Of a stretch of DNA of 64,000 bases, positions 32,601 through 40,851 are shown piece after piece. Source of the stretch: Cellulomonas fulva. GTDB taxonomy: Bacteria; Actinomycetota; Actinomycetes; Actinomycetales; Cellulomonadaceae. The translations under genes were made by a program, and so were the position numbers. The notes under the pieces were generated by a model. It saw only the letters and a list, made by a program, of their open reading frames with translations, ran no database searches and was not told the DNA's origin. Positions within the stretch are counted from its first letter, which is position 1. Each line of letters begins with the position of its first letter. The stretch is taken from contig NZ_JAHBOH010000001.1 of NCBI RefSeq assembly GCF_018531375.1, positions 2,108,001 to 2,172,000 on the forward strand, written 5' to 3'.

Positions 32601-33943
32601 GCCGCCTGGACCACCGGCTCGCGGAGCTGGGCGCAGCCCGCCTGGTCGACCGCGCGGACTGCGAGCCCGGCGACGACGAACGGGCGCACGCGTGGATCGC
32701 GGCGCTCGCCGCCGCGGTGTCCGACGAGCCGAGCCCCGGTGCCGTGACCGCGGAGCGGGCCGCGGAGCCGACGAACGACGGTCCGCAGGTCCACGCGACG
32801 CCGACCGACGCGACGCCGACCCACGCGACGCGCGCGCACCCCGGCGAGGGCCGCCTGGTCACCAACCGGCTGCTGAGCCTGTCCGGGTCGGGCAAGGAGG
32901 TCCGGCAGATCGTGCTCGACGTCGCGGACAGCCCGCGGACGGTCGCGTACCGGGCGGGGGACGCGCTCGCGGTGCGTCCGACGAACGCGCTCGCGCTGGT
33001 CGAGGAGTGGCTCGAGGTCACGGGCTGGGACCCGGAGCAGCAGGTCGAGGTCGAGGGCCGGGAGGCGCCGCTGCGCACGGCGCTGACGCACGAGCTCGAC
33101 ATCAGCCGGGTCTCGTCGGACCTGCTGACGTTCGTCGCCGAGCGCTCGGGCAGCGCGGCGCTGCGCCGGCTGCTGCGGCCGGACAACCGCAGCGACCTCG
33201 CGCGGTGGACGTGGTGCCGTCAGGCGGTCGACGTGGTCGCGGAGCTCGCGCCCGACGTCACCGCGGCCGAGCTGGTCCCCGTGCTGCGGCGGCTGGCGAC
33301 GCGGCAGTACTCGATCTCGTCGAGCGCGCTGGTCGCGCCGGACCAGGTCGCGCTCACCCTGTCCGTCGTCCGGTACGAGTCCCCTGCGGGCGCCGCCCGC
33401 GGCGGGGTCTGCTCGTCGTACCTGGCGGACGCGCCGCTCGGCACGACGGTGCCGGTGCACGTGCAGCCGACGGCGCACTTCCGGCCGCCCGCGCCGGACG
33501 CCCGCGCGATCATGGTCGGCCCGGGGACGGGCGTCGCGCCGTTCGTGGGGTTCCTCGAGGACCGGCGGGCCGCCGGCCACACCGGGGCGAGCTGGCTGTT
33601 CTTCGGCGAGCAGCACGCGGCCACCGACTTCTACTACCGCGACGAGCTGAGCGGCATGCTGGCGGACGGCACGCTCGACCGGCTGGACACCGCGTTCTCG
33701 CGGGACCAGCGCAGCAAGGTCTACGTGCAGGACCGGATGCGCGAGCACGGCGCCCGGCTGTGGTCGTGGCTGGCGGACGGCGCCTCGTTCTACGTCTGCG
33801 GCGACGCGTCGCGCATGGCCAAGGACGTGGACGCGGCGCTGCGCGAGATCGTCGCGACCCACGGCGGCATGGCGCCCGAGGCCGCCGCCGCCTACGTGAA
33901 GGACCTCACCACCACCCGGCGCTACGTCCGCGACGTGTACTGA
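29642..33943 (+). CDS. assimilatory nitrate reductase fused to CysJ-like flavoprotein
   Basis: A 1433-residue fusion. Residues about 1-720 are a Mo-bisMGD nitrate reductase with four [4Fe-4S] ligands (C22, C25, C29, C62) and the Mo-ligand Cys near 155 (SRLCMAS). A Pro/Asp/His-rich linker and a helical segment follow. Residues about 882-1025 are a flavodoxin domain (LWASQTGTAEELAA), and about 1068-1433 an FAD/NADPH reductase module (RQYSISS, GPGTGVAPF, FYVCGDASRMAKDV) ending with the usual aromatic C-terminus. Electrons would pass from NADPH via FAD, FMN and FeS to Mo in one chain. It lies directly after narK. This architecture is known in actinobacteria. Confidence 0.92.
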   Translation: MTTTTTAPQGSTPSLEQVATVCSYCGVGCGIVLDVACDDEGRRVARGARGDRSHPSNAGRLCTKGATSADMLAAGGRATHALVRPERGAEPERADLDEAIALVAARLRAVVDEHGPDAVAFYVSGQMSLEAQYLANKLAKGYVRTHQIESNSRLCMASAGTGYKLSLGADGPPGSYDDLDHADVFLVIGANMADCHPILFLRLLDRVKAGAKLIVVDPRRTATADKADLFLQVDPGTDIALLNGLLRLVVEAGGLDSAFVAEHTDGWDAVETMLEDYPPDEVARVTGVDEADLRAAAALIAGAENWVSCWTMGLNQSTHGTWNTNALVNLHLATGAICRTGSGPFSLTGQPNAMGGREMGYMGPGLPGQRSLLDAEDRAFVERVWELAPGTLRGDFAGAGTVDMFERMAAGEIKACWVVCTNPVASVGNRRTVIEGLERAELVVTQDAFADTETNAYADVVLPGALWSESDGVMINSERNLTLARAALAPPGDALPDWELIARVATAMGYPGFAYASAQEVFDELRAFANPRTGYDLRGASYDRLREGSVQWPVAPDGPRRNPIRYLNDGVSQPVLERPDGTRPRLRFPTASGRAQFHARPHLPAAELPDDDYPFVLNTGRVQHQWHTLTKTGKVAKLNKLAPGPFVEVNPDDARRLGLTDGVRVEVASRRGRAVLPVVVTDRVRTGACFAPFHWNDLFGEYLAVNAVTSDAVDPISFQPELKVCAVALTPVPHQAGPADVVPDHVTDDQADDVPAHLPGQVPDHPPGHAPGDVPGDRPGDPQTTPGGLTPGAVAIRALGAALGLDGLAPPPLGEEQRRYLAGFLAGLGGGAPGTPVLPAGAPLDPDQALWVDGLLAGLFSRAPQPGAVRQGADGGPGAAPTRPLVVLWASQTGTAEELAAAAARRLTDAGHAPRVVAMDDCPLADLPVGADLVLVTSTFGDGDAPDNGTAFWEALAAPDARRLDGSRFAVLALGDSSYDRFCGHGRRLDHRLAELGAARLVDRADCEPGDDERAHAWIAALAAAVSDEPSPGAVTAERAAEPTNDGPQVHATPTDATPTHATRAHPGEGRLVTNRLLSLSGSGKEVRQIVLDVADSPRTVAYRAGDALAVRPTNALALVEEWLEVTGWDPEQQVEVEGREAPLRTALTHELDISRVSSDLLTFVAERSGSAALRRLLRPDNRSDLARWTWCRQAVDVVAELAPDVTAAELVPVLRRLATRQYSISSSALVAPDQVALTLSVVRYESPAGAARGGVCSSYLADAPLGTTVPVHVQPTAHFRPPAPDARAIMVGPGTGVAPFVGFLEDRRAAGHTGASWLFFGEQHAATDFYYRDELSGMLADGTLDRLDTAFSRDQRSKVYVQDRMREHGARLWSWLADGASFYVCGDASRMAKDVDAALREIVATHGGMAPEAAAAYVKDLTTTRRYVRDVY

Positions 33944-33973
33944 CGCCGCGTCGTCGTCCGGCATGCTGTGGCC

Positions 33974-34462
33974 GTGGACGAGACCGGGGACGACGAGCGT
34001 GCGCAGATCGCGGTGCGGCCGGACCGGCTGACCGCCGGCGACCTGCTGGGCGAGGCGTGGAAGCACACGGTGGCGCTGGGTCTCGTCGCGCTGGTGTGGG
34101 TCGGGCTGCTCACCGGGTTCGGCGGCTCGTCGGTCGGCGACTTCGCGGTCGGCGCGCTGCTGACGCTCGGGGGCCAGCTCGTCGTGCTCGTCGCGCTCGG
34201 TCACCTGCTCCCGACGCTCCTGCTGCGGCAGGTCTCCTGGCTGTGGACCACGCTGACGACGTTCGTGCTGTGGCTGGCGTGGACGATCGTGGCGCAGGTC
34301 GTCTCGGGCAGCACGGAGGACTGGGGCTGGACCATCTGGGGCGCGATCTTCGTCGCGGTCCCGGTGCTGGCCCTCACGATCCTCCTGCGCACGGTGGTCC
34401 GCCCCCTGCGTCCGACCCTGCGCCTGCGCACCCCCCTCACGGCGGACGACGCGCCCGCGTGA
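33974..34462 (+). CDS. small membrane protein, function unknown
   Basis: A 162-residue protein with four hydrophobic helices between residues about 35 and 145, and polar ends. No domain was recognised. It follows the nitrate reductase gene by about 30 bases, but has its own signals: a CATGCT -10-like box ends 6 nt before the chosen GTG (VDETGDD), so it may be transcribed separately as a leaderless mRNA. A GTG two codons upstream is an alternative. A hairpin region separates it from the convergent sulfite-oxidase-like gene. Confidence 0.6.
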   Translation: MDETGDDERAQIAVRPDRLTAGDLLGEAWKHTVALGLVALVWVGLLTGFGGSSVGDFAVGALLTLGGQLVVLVALGHLLPTLLLRQVSWLWTTLTTFVLWLAWTIVAQVVSGSTEDWGWTIWGAIFVAVPVLALTILLRTVVRPLRPTLRLRTPLTADDAPA

Positions 34463-34471
34463 GCGCGCAGG

Positions 34472-34550
34472 CTCGTCAGAGATCCCGGTGACTCGTCAGA
34501 GATGTCCGACGAGCCACCGAACCTCTGACGACCTCGCGGCGTCTGACGAC
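34472..34550. terminator. terminator region between convergent genes
   Basis: CTCGTCAGAGAT occurs twice (34472, 34492), and its complement appears as CTCTGACGAC (34523) and GTCTGACGAC (34541), forming nested stems; the best pairs TCGTCAGAG with CTCTGACGA. It lies between the ends of two convergent genes. Confidence 0.6.
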
Positions 34551-34564
34551 CGCGCGGGGACGCG

Positions 34565-36133
34565 TCAGGCCCGGACCGCGAGGTGGATCGTGTCGTAGCC
34601 CGTCGCGCCGTCCGGGATGACGCCCGCGACCGCACCCGTCTGGGGGCCCTCGGGGTCGAACGCGCGGACGCGGACCTCGTGCCGCCCGGGCTCGTCGGCC
34701 TGCCACTCAAAGCGCCACTGCCGCCAGGAGTCGATGCCGCCGTCGTCCGCCAGCGTCGCGTCCTGCCACGCCCCGCCGTCCACCTGGACCTGGACCCGCG
34801 TGACGCCCCGGTGCTGCGCCCACGCCGTGCCGGCGATCACCACCGGGCCGACGGCGACCTCCGCCTCGTCCGACGGCACGTCGATCCGCGACTGGGTCTT
34901 GACCGGGCCCTTCTGCGACCAGCCACGGTCCGTCCAGTACGCGGTGGCGTCCGCGAACCGCGTGACCTCGAGCTCGGTGACCCACTTGGTCGCCGAGACG
35001 TAGCCGTACAGTCCCGGGACCACCATCCGCACCGGGAACCCGTGCTCGAGGGGCAGCGGCGCGCCGTCCATGCCCACGGCGAGCAGCGCGTCGCGGTCGT
35101 CGGTGAGCGCCTCGAGCGGGGTGGACGCGGTCCAGCCGTCCGCGCTGCGGGACAGCACCATGTCCGCGTCCGCGGTGGGGCGGGCGCGCGCCAGCACCTC
35201 GCGCACCGGGAGCCCCAGCCAGCGCTGGTTCCCGACGAGGTCGCCGCCCACGGGGTTGGAGACGCAGCACAGCGTCACCCAGGCCTCGACCAGGTCGGCG
35301 TCCAGCAGCTCGGCCCAGGTGAGCTCGACCTCCTGCTCGACGAGCCCGTGCACGCGCAGCGTCCAGGTGCTCGGGTCGACCTGGGGCACGACGAGCGCGG
35401 TGTCGATCCGGTAGAAGTCGGCGGGCGGCGTGGCCCACGGCGCGACGCCCTCGACCCCGACGTCGACGCCGGCCGGGACCGCGGGGGCGGTGGTCACCGG
35501 GCGGGGGAGCGTGATCGCCTGGCGTGCCGCGGTCACGGCGCGGCCGGCCGCGCCGACCGTCCGGCCCAGCAGCACGCCGACGGCGCCGATCGCCGTGGCC
35601 ACGCCGGTGGCCTGGAGGAAGCGGCGACGGCTCGTGCCGCGCTCGTCGTCGTCCGTCCCCGCCCGCGGGAGGCGCGCCACCAGCCGCTGCAGCGTCCAGA
35701 GCCCCGCGACCGTGCCGACCAGCGACGGCACCATCGCGGTCCACGAGGCGTCGGGCCGGCCCAGGGCGGCCGCCATGGCGACCACGCCGAGCAGCACGAC
35801 GAGCGCGGCGCCCCACACCCAGCGGCGCGCCGCGAGCACCCCGGCGAGCGCGGCGAGCGCCGCCAGGACCACGACCTCGCCCACGCCGAGCGCGACCTTG
35901 TCGGCCGTGCCGAACGTCGAGGCCGCCCAGTCCTTGAGCCAGGCCGGCGTCGCGTCCACGAACGCCGACCCCACCGCGATCAGCGGGTCGGTCGAGGCCC
36001 CGGCGACGAGCGAGACGAGCGCCCCGACGCCGACCGTGACGACGCCCGCCGCGAGCCCGGCCAGCGCCGCGAGCCCGATCGGCGCGCGCGGACGGGTGGT
36101 GGCGGGCGCGCCGGTCTCCGCCGTGGTGGTCAT
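34565..36133 (-). CDS. membrane-anchored molybdopterin oxidoreductase (sulfite-oxidase fold)
   Basis: A 522-residue protein. The first 150 residues contain about four hydrophobic helices; a twin-arginine-like RRRFLQ follows, and then an extracytoplasmic sulfite-oxidase-type domain. The Mo-ligand Cys lies in TLCCVSNPVGGDLVGN, and the C-terminal Ig-like dimerisation domain ends HEVRVRAFDPEGPQTGAV. It probably oxidises or reduces sulfur or similar compounds outside the membrane; the true substrate is unknown. It depends on the Mo cofactor, fitting the nearby modABC. An ATG ten codons upstream is an alternative start; neither has a strong ribosome-binding site. Confidence 0.87.
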   Translation of the reverse strand: MTTTAETGAPATTRPRAPIGLAALAGLAAGVVTVGVGALVSLVAGASTDPLIAVGSAFVDATPAWLKDWAASTFGTADKVALGVGEVVVLAALAALAGVLAARRWVWGAALVVLLGVVAMAAALGRPDASWTAMVPSLVGTVAGLWTLQRLVARLPRAGTDDDERGTSRRRFLQATGVATAIGAVGVLLGRTVGAAGRAVTAARQAITLPRPVTTAPAVPAGVDVGVEGVAPWATPPADFYRIDTALVVPQVDPSTWTLRVHGLVEQEVELTWAELLDADLVEAWVTLCCVSNPVGGDLVGNQRWLGLPVREVLARARPTADADMVLSRSADGWTASTPLEALTDDRDALLAVGMDGAPLPLEHGFPVRMVVPGLYGYVSATKWVTELEVTRFADATAYWTDRGWSQKGPVKTQSRIDVPSDEAEVAVGPVVIAGTAWAQHRGVTRVQVQVDGGAWQDATLADDGGIDSWRQWRFEWQADEPGRHEVRVRAFDPEGPQTGAVAGVIPDGATGYDTIHLAVRA

Positions 36134-36199
36134 GGGCTCATCGTCGGACGTGGGACTCCGCATGACCAGCGTTCGTCGCCGACGCGCCGGTGGATGGGT

Positions 36200-36646
36200 C
36201 TAGAGGGCGGGTGAACCGAGCGCCGACGGGACGTGCGCGCCGTGGCCCCCGGCGCGCAGCGCCTCCCGCACCCGGTTCGCCGCCGCGTCGAGCTCCTCGC
36301 CCGGGACGTCGGGGCGCGCGTTGCGGAAGCTGAGGCTCGCCTCGTCCCACGCCGGCAGCACGTGCAGGTGCAGGTGCTCCACCTCGAAGCCCGCGACCAG
36401 CAGGCCGGCCCGGGGCGCGTCCCACGCCGCCTGCTGCGCCAGACCGATGGCCTTGGCGACCACGACGAGGTGGGCGAGCACGTCGTCGGGCGCCTGCGTC
36501 AGCTCGGTGATCTCCGCCCGCGGCACCACGAGCACGTGCCCGTCGGTGATCGGCGCGATGGTCCCGAACGCCACGCAGACCTCGTCGGACCACACGAACC
36601 GGCCGGGGATCTCCCCGTCGATGATGCGGGTGAACAGCGTGGTCAT
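36200..36646 (-). CDS. HIT family nucleotide-binding protein
   Basis: A 148-residue histidine-triad protein. The active site is HLHLHVLP with the catalytic central histidine, and GHVLVVPR is the usual upstream strand. HIT proteins hydrolyse adenosine phosphoramidates and related nucleotide conjugates in the cytoplasm. The gene lies 10 bases downstream of an ABC-2 permease gene and may be co-transcribed, but no functional link is evident. Confidence 0.9.
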   Translation of the reverse strand: MTTLFTRIIDGEIPGRFVWSDEVCVAFGTIAPITDGHVLVVPRAEITELTQAPDDVLAHLVVVAKAIGLAQQAAWDAPRAGLLVAGFEVEHLHLHVLPAWDEASLSFRNARPDVPGEELDAAANRVREALRAGGHGAHVPSALGSPAL

Positions 36647-36656
36647 GGTGCTCCCG

Positions 36657-37880
36657 TCACGCGCGCCGCAGCGCGTCCTTGATCTTCATGCGCCCGCCCG
36701 AGTGCAGCACGGCCCCGGAGTAGATGCGCCCCGCGAGCCACACCAGCACCGGGATCAGGGCGATCGAGATGCCGAGGGCGACGAGCGCCTCCCACGTCTC
36801 CGCCGCGCCCAGGGCGATGCGGATCGGCATGAGCATGGGCGCGCAGAACGGCACGTAGGACAGCCAGGTCGCCAGCGTGTTCGTCGGGTCCCAGGGCAGG
36901 ATCGAGATGCCGATCACGTAGGGCACGATCATGAGCGTCGTCACCGGCCCGATGACCGAGCCGACGTCCTCCTGGCGCGAGACCAGGGCGCCCAGCGCGC
37001 CGAGGACGAGCGCGTACATCGCGAACCCGACGACGAACCAGACCAGCGCCCACAGGGCGGTCGTGCCGATGTCGAGCGATGTGGAGTCCAGCAGCCCCAA
37101 CGCTGCCGCCGTCCCCGCACCCGCCCCGACGACGAGCGCGACCTGCAGCAGACCGATCACGCCGATGCCGAGCACCTTGCCCGCCATCAGCTGCGCGGGC
37201 CGCACGGTCGCGAGCAGCAGCTCGACCACGCGGCTGGACTTCTCCTCGACCACGCCCTGCGCGACGAGCTGGCCCGCGGTCATGAGCGAGATGAACAGCA
37301 GGATCCCCGCGATGTACCCCGCGACGATCTGCCCGCCGTCGCGCTCCGCCTCGGGCTCGAGCGCGGTGACCTGCGGCGCCGCCTGCGCGATCTGGCCCGA
37401 GACGTCCGCGGGGTTCCCGCCGAGGTCGGTGACCGCCGAGGCGAGCGCGAGCTGCTGCGCGAACGCGGCGAGCACCGGCTCGATGGTCTGCGGCACGGTG
37501 GTCTGCACCTGGACGTCGAGCGTCGGGTCCACGGACGTCACGACGAGGTCGAGGTCGCCGTCGCGCAGCCCTGCCTCGGCGTCCGCGGCATCGACCTCGC
37601 GCGTCTCGACGGTCACGCCCATGCCGCTCGCGGTCGCCTCGAACGACTCGGCCGCGGCAGACGCCTCCGGCGTGAAGCCGACGGGCGTCGCGTCCGGCTC
37701 ACCGCCCGAGACCAGGTTGAGCAGCACGCCGCCCAGCACGACCGCGGCGACGAACAGCGCGGTGGTCCAGATGAACGACTTGGTCCGGATGCGGGTCGAG
37801 ATCTCCCGGCCCGCGACCAGGCGGATCGCGGCGCTCGTGCCGAGCGCCCCCGTGGCGCCGCTGGGCTTCGTCGTGCTCAT
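36657..37880 (-). CDS. ABC-2 type transporter permease
   Basis: A 407-residue export permease. One helix near residue 30 is followed by a large extracytoplasmic domain of about 150 residues, then five or six helices from about 185 onward, including VVEEKSSRVVELLLATVRPAQLMAGKVLG, the typical NatB-like motif of this class. The start ATG overlaps the stop of the ATPase gene (ATGA). The pair resembles NatAB sodium or drug exporters. Substrate unknown. Confidence 0.88.
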   Translation of the reverse strand: MSTTKPSGATGALGTSAAIRLVAGREISTRIRTKSFIWTTALFVAAVVLGGVLLNLVSGGEPDATPVGFTPEASAAAESFEATASGMGVTVETREVDAADAEAGLRDGDLDLVVTSVDPTLDVQVQTTVPQTIEPVLAAFAQQLALASAVTDLGGNPADVSGQIAQAAPQVTALEPEAERDGGQIVAGYIAGILLFISLMTAGQLVAQGVVEEKSSRVVELLLATVRPAQLMAGKVLGIGVIGLLQVALVVGAGAGTAAALGLLDSTSLDIGTTALWALVWFVVGFAMYALVLGALGALVSRQEDVGSVIGPVTTLMIVPYVIGISILPWDPTNTLATWLSYVPFCAPMLMPIRIALGAAETWEALVALGISIALIPVLVWLAGRIYSGAVLHSGGRMKIKDALRRA

Positions 37881-38833
37881 GCGGGCACCTCCGTCGGCTC
37901 GGGCGTCGTCGCGGGGGAGTCCGCGGGGGCGTCGTCGGCGCTCACCACGTGGCGGTACAGCTCGACGAGCGAGGGGCGCACGCGCGCGAACTCGCGCACC
38001 GGCCCCGCGGCGATGGCGGCCGCCAGGAGCTCCTGGTCCACGTCCTGCAGGCCGGGGTTCACCACCTCGACCGTGCTGCGGCCGTCCGACGAGCCCACGA
38101 GGCGGGCCGCCGGCACGCGCGGCAGCCAGGTCTCGGGTGGTGGGCCGTCGACGACCCAGCGCCGCTCCGGGGTGCGGCGCAGCTCGTCGATCCCGCCGAC
38201 CGCGACCGCCGACCCGGCGCGCACGATGCCCACGCGGTCGCACAGCCGCTCGACGAGCTCGAGCTGGTGGGAGGAGAACATCACCGGCACGCCCGCGGCG
38301 GCCTGGTCCCGGAGCACCTGGCTCATGACGTCGACCGCGACAGGGTCCAGGCCGGAGAACGGCTCGTCGAGCACCAGGATGTCGGGCCCGTGCACCAGCG
38401 CCGCCGCGAGCTGCACGCGCTGCTGGTTGCCCAGGGAGAGCTTGAGCACCTCGTCGTCCCGACGCTCGGCGAGGCCCAGCACGTCGGTCCAGTGCTGCAT
38501 CGCCCGCGTCGCTGCGGCCTTGTCGATCCCGTGCAGCCGCGCGAGGTAGACCAGGTGCTCGCCGACCTTCATGCGCGGGTAGAGCCCGCGTTCCTCCGGC
38601 ATGTACCCGATGCGCTGGCGCACGTGCAGGTCGACGGGCCGGCCGTCCCAGCTCACCTGCCCCGAGTCGGCCGCGAGCACGCCGAGGATGATGCGCATCG
38701 TCGTCGACTTGCCGGCACCGTTGGAGCCCACGAACCCGAAGATCTCCCCGCCGTGCACCTCGAACGACATGTCGCGCAGGGCCTGGACGGAACCGTACGC
38801 CTTGGACAGGGACTCGATGGTGAGCGCAGACAT
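37877..38833 (-). CDS. ABC transporter ATPase (NatA-like exporter)
   Basis: A 318-residue ATPase with Walker A (GSNGAGKST), signature LSLGNQQRVQL, Walker B (ILVLDEPFSGLDP) and H-loop (MFSSHQ). The signature reads LSLGNQ rather than LSGGQ, as in the NatA/YhaQ subgroup. The C-terminal 90 residues form an extra domain seen in this group (DUF4162-like). It powers the permease encoded next to it. The ATG was chosen to begin directly before the first beta strand (ALTIESLSKAYGSV). The WXG100-type cassette diverges from it. Confidence 0.88.
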   Translation of the reverse strand: MSALTIESLSKAYGSVQALRDMSFEVHGGEIFGFVGSNGAGKSTTMRIILGVLAADSGQVSWDGRPVDLHVRQRIGYMPEERGLYPRMKVGEHLVYLARLHGIDKAAATRAMQHWTDVLGLAERRDDEVLKLSLGNQQRVQLAAALVHGPDILVLDEPFSGLDPVAVDVMSQVLRDQAAAGVPVMFSSHQLELVERLCDRVGIVRAGSAVAVGGIDELRRTPERRWVVDGPPPETWLPRVPAARLVGSSDGRSTVEVVNPGLQDVDQELLAAAIAAGPVREFARVRPSLVELYRHVVSADDAPADSPATTPEPTEVPA

Positions 38834-38958
38834 GCACTCGATCCCATCAGACGGACCGCGGACTGCCAAGGCGGGACGCGGTCCGACGGCGCTGCGTCCC
38901 GGCGGGGCCCTCGTGCGTGAGCCGTCCGTGCCGGCGACCGGACCGCTACCCTCGCGGC

Positions 38959-39306
38959 ATGGGCACGGAAGACCTGCGGACCATCCTCGCGGACGGGCGC
39001 GCCCGCCTGAGGGCGGCGCACGAGGTGGACGCGGCGGCCGCGACCACCCCCCAGGCCCCGACGACCGGCGCCGACCGGGACGGTCTGGTCGAGGTCGTCG
39101 TCGACGGTCACGGGCTGCTGGCCGACATCGCCTTCGACGCCGACGTCGCCCGGCTCACGCCGGCGCAGCTCGAGGCGGCTGTCCTCGACGCGGTCCGCGA
39201 GGCGCACCGCGCGACGGGACGCGCCCGGGTCCAGTCACTGCCCGCGCTGGGCGACAGCGAGTTCGCGGCGCGTGTCCGGGCGGTTCTCGCAGAGGAGGGG
39301 GAGTGA
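38959..39306 (+). CDS. YbaB/EbfC-like protein, first gene of a WXG100-type cassette
   Basis: A 115-residue protein resembling YbaB-fold proteins: an N-terminal helix, a strand-turn-strand DGLVEVVVDGHGLLADIAFD, and a helix with LTPAQLEAAVLDAVREAH. YbaB-like proteins without nucleoid function are common in mycobacterial ESX loci (EspL-like), where they probably act as chaperones or partners. It opens a five-gene operon and ends in a TGATG overlap with the next gene. TACCCT ends 6 nt before the ATG, so it is probably leaderless. Confidence 0.7.
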   Translation: MGTEDLRTILADGRARLRAAHEVDAAAATTPQAPTTGADRDGLVEVVVDGHGLLADIAFDADVARLTPAQLEAAVLDAVREAHRATGRARVQSLPALGDSEFAARVRAVLAEEGE

Positions 39307-39623
39307 TGGACGAGTTCACGGTCGACCTGGCTCGGCTCGCCGCGGAGGTGGGGGACGTGTTCGCCGTGGCCGGCGAGGTCGACGCCGCAGTCAGCGCCGG
39401 TCTCGCGGCCCAGACCATGTCGCAGACCGCGTTCGGCCTGCTGTGCGTCGCGATGGTCCCGCCGTCGCAGACGGTGCAGACCGCGGCGGTGACCGCGCTG
39501 CGGGCGGAGGCGGCCGCATACGAGGCCGTCGCCATGAACCTGCGCAACGCGGTGACCGACTACGAGATCGCCGACACCGCGTCCGCGGCCCGGCACCGCG
39601 CGCTCCGGGGACGGGTCGGATGA
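39306..39623 (+). CDS. EspC/WXG100-like small helical protein
   Basis: A 105-residue helical protein, starting MDEFTVDLARLAAEVGDVF. The spacing of two long helices around FGLLCVAMVPPSQTVQ and the C-terminal RNAVTDYEIADTASA, including a YEIAD stretch close to the Y-x-x-x-D/E export signal of type VII substrates, resemble EspC-like ESX-associated proteins. It is coupled to the genes on both sides by TGATG and ATGA overlaps. No ESX core gene is in the window, so secretion is an inference. Confidence 0.65.
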   Translation: MDEFTVDLARLAAEVGDVFAVAGEVDAAVSAGLAAQTMSQTAFGLLCVAMVPPSQTVQTAAVTALRAEAAAYEAVAMNLRNAVTDYEIADTASAARHRALRGRVG

Positions 39624-40447
39624 GCGTCGTCGTCGTCGAGCCCGAGGCGTGGGAGGCGCCCGCGTGGTTCGAGGGCAGCGCGCTGGGCCTGCCCGTCGTC
39701 GGTTCGCTGTTCTCCACGGGGGCGAGCCTGGGCTCGGGCGACTGGGCGGGAGCCCTGGGGTCGGCCGCCGGCAGCGTCGGCGACCTCGTCGGCGTCGCGG
39801 TCGATCCGCTCGGCACTCTCGCGTCCAGCGTGGCCGGCTTCCTGCTCGATCGTTTCTCCTGGTTCCAGGAGGCACTCGACGTCCTGGTGGGCGACCCGGC
39901 GGTGGTGACGGCGGTGGGCCTGACGTGGGCCAACGTCGGCGACACCCTGGCGGCGCAGGCCGATCGCCTGATCGAGATCCGCGACCGCACGGCCCAGCAC
40001 TGGCACGGCCCCGCCGCCGACGCCTTCCGACGCCGCCTGACCGAGATGGCGGAACGCGCGAACGTCGAGTCGTTCGCCTGCCGGTGCGTCAACGTCGGCT
40101 TCGCGATCGGCAGCGGGATCGTCGAGGTCGTCCGGCAGATCGTCTCCGCCATCTGTGCCGAGCTCGTCGGCAAGCTGATCGTCTGGGTGGCCGAGGCGCT
40201 GGGGACGCTCGGGTTCGGCGTGCCCGTCGTCGTCGCGCAGGCGACGTCGGCGATCGCGCGCTGGGTCGACGACGCTGCGAGGTGGACGGACGAGCTGCTC
40301 GGGTCGACGGGCCGCTTCTGCGACCTCCTCGCCGACCTGTACCGGTCGTTCGACGAGGTAGGTCTCTACAACCTCGGCATCGGGCCGGACAAGGTGATCG
40401 GTGCGGGCGCCGCTGGCGTGGACCAGAGCGCGGACTCGGGCCGGTGA
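39620..40447 (+). CDS. WXG100-domain protein with C-terminal membrane-like region
   Basis: A 275-residue protein. Residues about 1-85 are Gly/Ser/Ala-rich and hydrophobic. Residues about 95-150 form a WXG100-like helical hairpin with HWHGPAADAFRRRL as the W-x-G turn. Further hydrophobic helices follow (CVNVGFAIGSGIVEVVRQIV), ending in a short polar tail. The length and order are like LXG/WXG pore or effector proteins but no toxin domain is seen. It is the central member of the cassette and is coupled by overlaps. It may be a type VII substrate or membrane-active effector; this is uncertain. Confidence 0.65.
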   Translation: MSVVVVEPEAWEAPAWFEGSALGLPVVGSLFSTGASLGSGDWAGALGSAAGSVGDLVGVAVDPLGTLASSVAGFLLDRFSWFQEALDVLVGDPAVVTAVGLTWANVGDTLAAQADRLIEIRDRTAQHWHGPAADAFRRRLTEMAERANVESFACRCVNVGFAIGSGIVEVVRQIVSAICAELVGKLIVWVAEALGTLGFGVPVVVAQATSAIARWVDDAARWTDELLGSTGRFCDLLADLYRSFDEVGLYNLGIGPDKVIGAGAAGVDQSADSGR

Positions 40448-40851
40448 CGGGCATGGATCCCCAGGCACGTGTCGTCGACGCGCGTGACCGGCTGAAGCAG
40501 CTGCAGCTCGAGGCGCACCAGGCCGCGGCCGAGACCGCGCGCACCGCGGCGCGCATCGAGCAGCGCACGTACGCGGCGTGGTCGGCCGGGCGTGAGGTCC
40601 GCGTCACGCTGGGTCCCGACGCGCTGCTGCAGGGCGTGCAGTTCACGCCGCACGCGATGCGCACGCCGCCGCGCGCCCTCGCCGCGGCGACCATGGACGC
40701 GCACCGCCGGGCCGTGGCGCTGCTGCGCGCGGCGGTCGACGAGGCCGTGGGCGAGGCACCGGCGTCGGTCGGTGACCTCTCGGCCGCGGTCGCCGCCGCG
40801 GCCCACGCGATGCTGCCCGCGGCTGACGAGTCGCCCGATGCCGAGCGCTGA
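40444..40851 (+). CDS. second YbaB/EbfC-like protein of the cassette
   Basis: A 135-residue protein with a long N-terminal helix (RLKQLQLEAHQAAAETARTA), a YbaB-type strand pair (GREVRVTLGPDALLQGVQF) and a C-terminal helix. It resembles the first gene of the operon only in fold. Such partners often accompany WXG100 substrates. The GTG start overlaps the preceding stop; an ATG three codons later is also possible. Its 3' end overlaps the start of the last gene by 14 bases. Confidence 0.65.
   Translation: MTGMDPQARVVDARDRLKQLQLEAHQAAAETARTAARIEQRTYAAWSAGREVRVTLGPDALLQGVQFTPHAMRTPPRALAAATMDAHRRAVALLRAAVDEAVGEAPASVGDLSAAVAAAAHAMLPAADESPDAER

Noticed and set aside
29630..34204. 1524-codon open frame on the minus strand opposite the nitrate reductase fusion
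   Set aside because: The plus-strand protein has all domains and catalytic motifs. The opposite frame is a composition artefact rich in Arg, Val and His.
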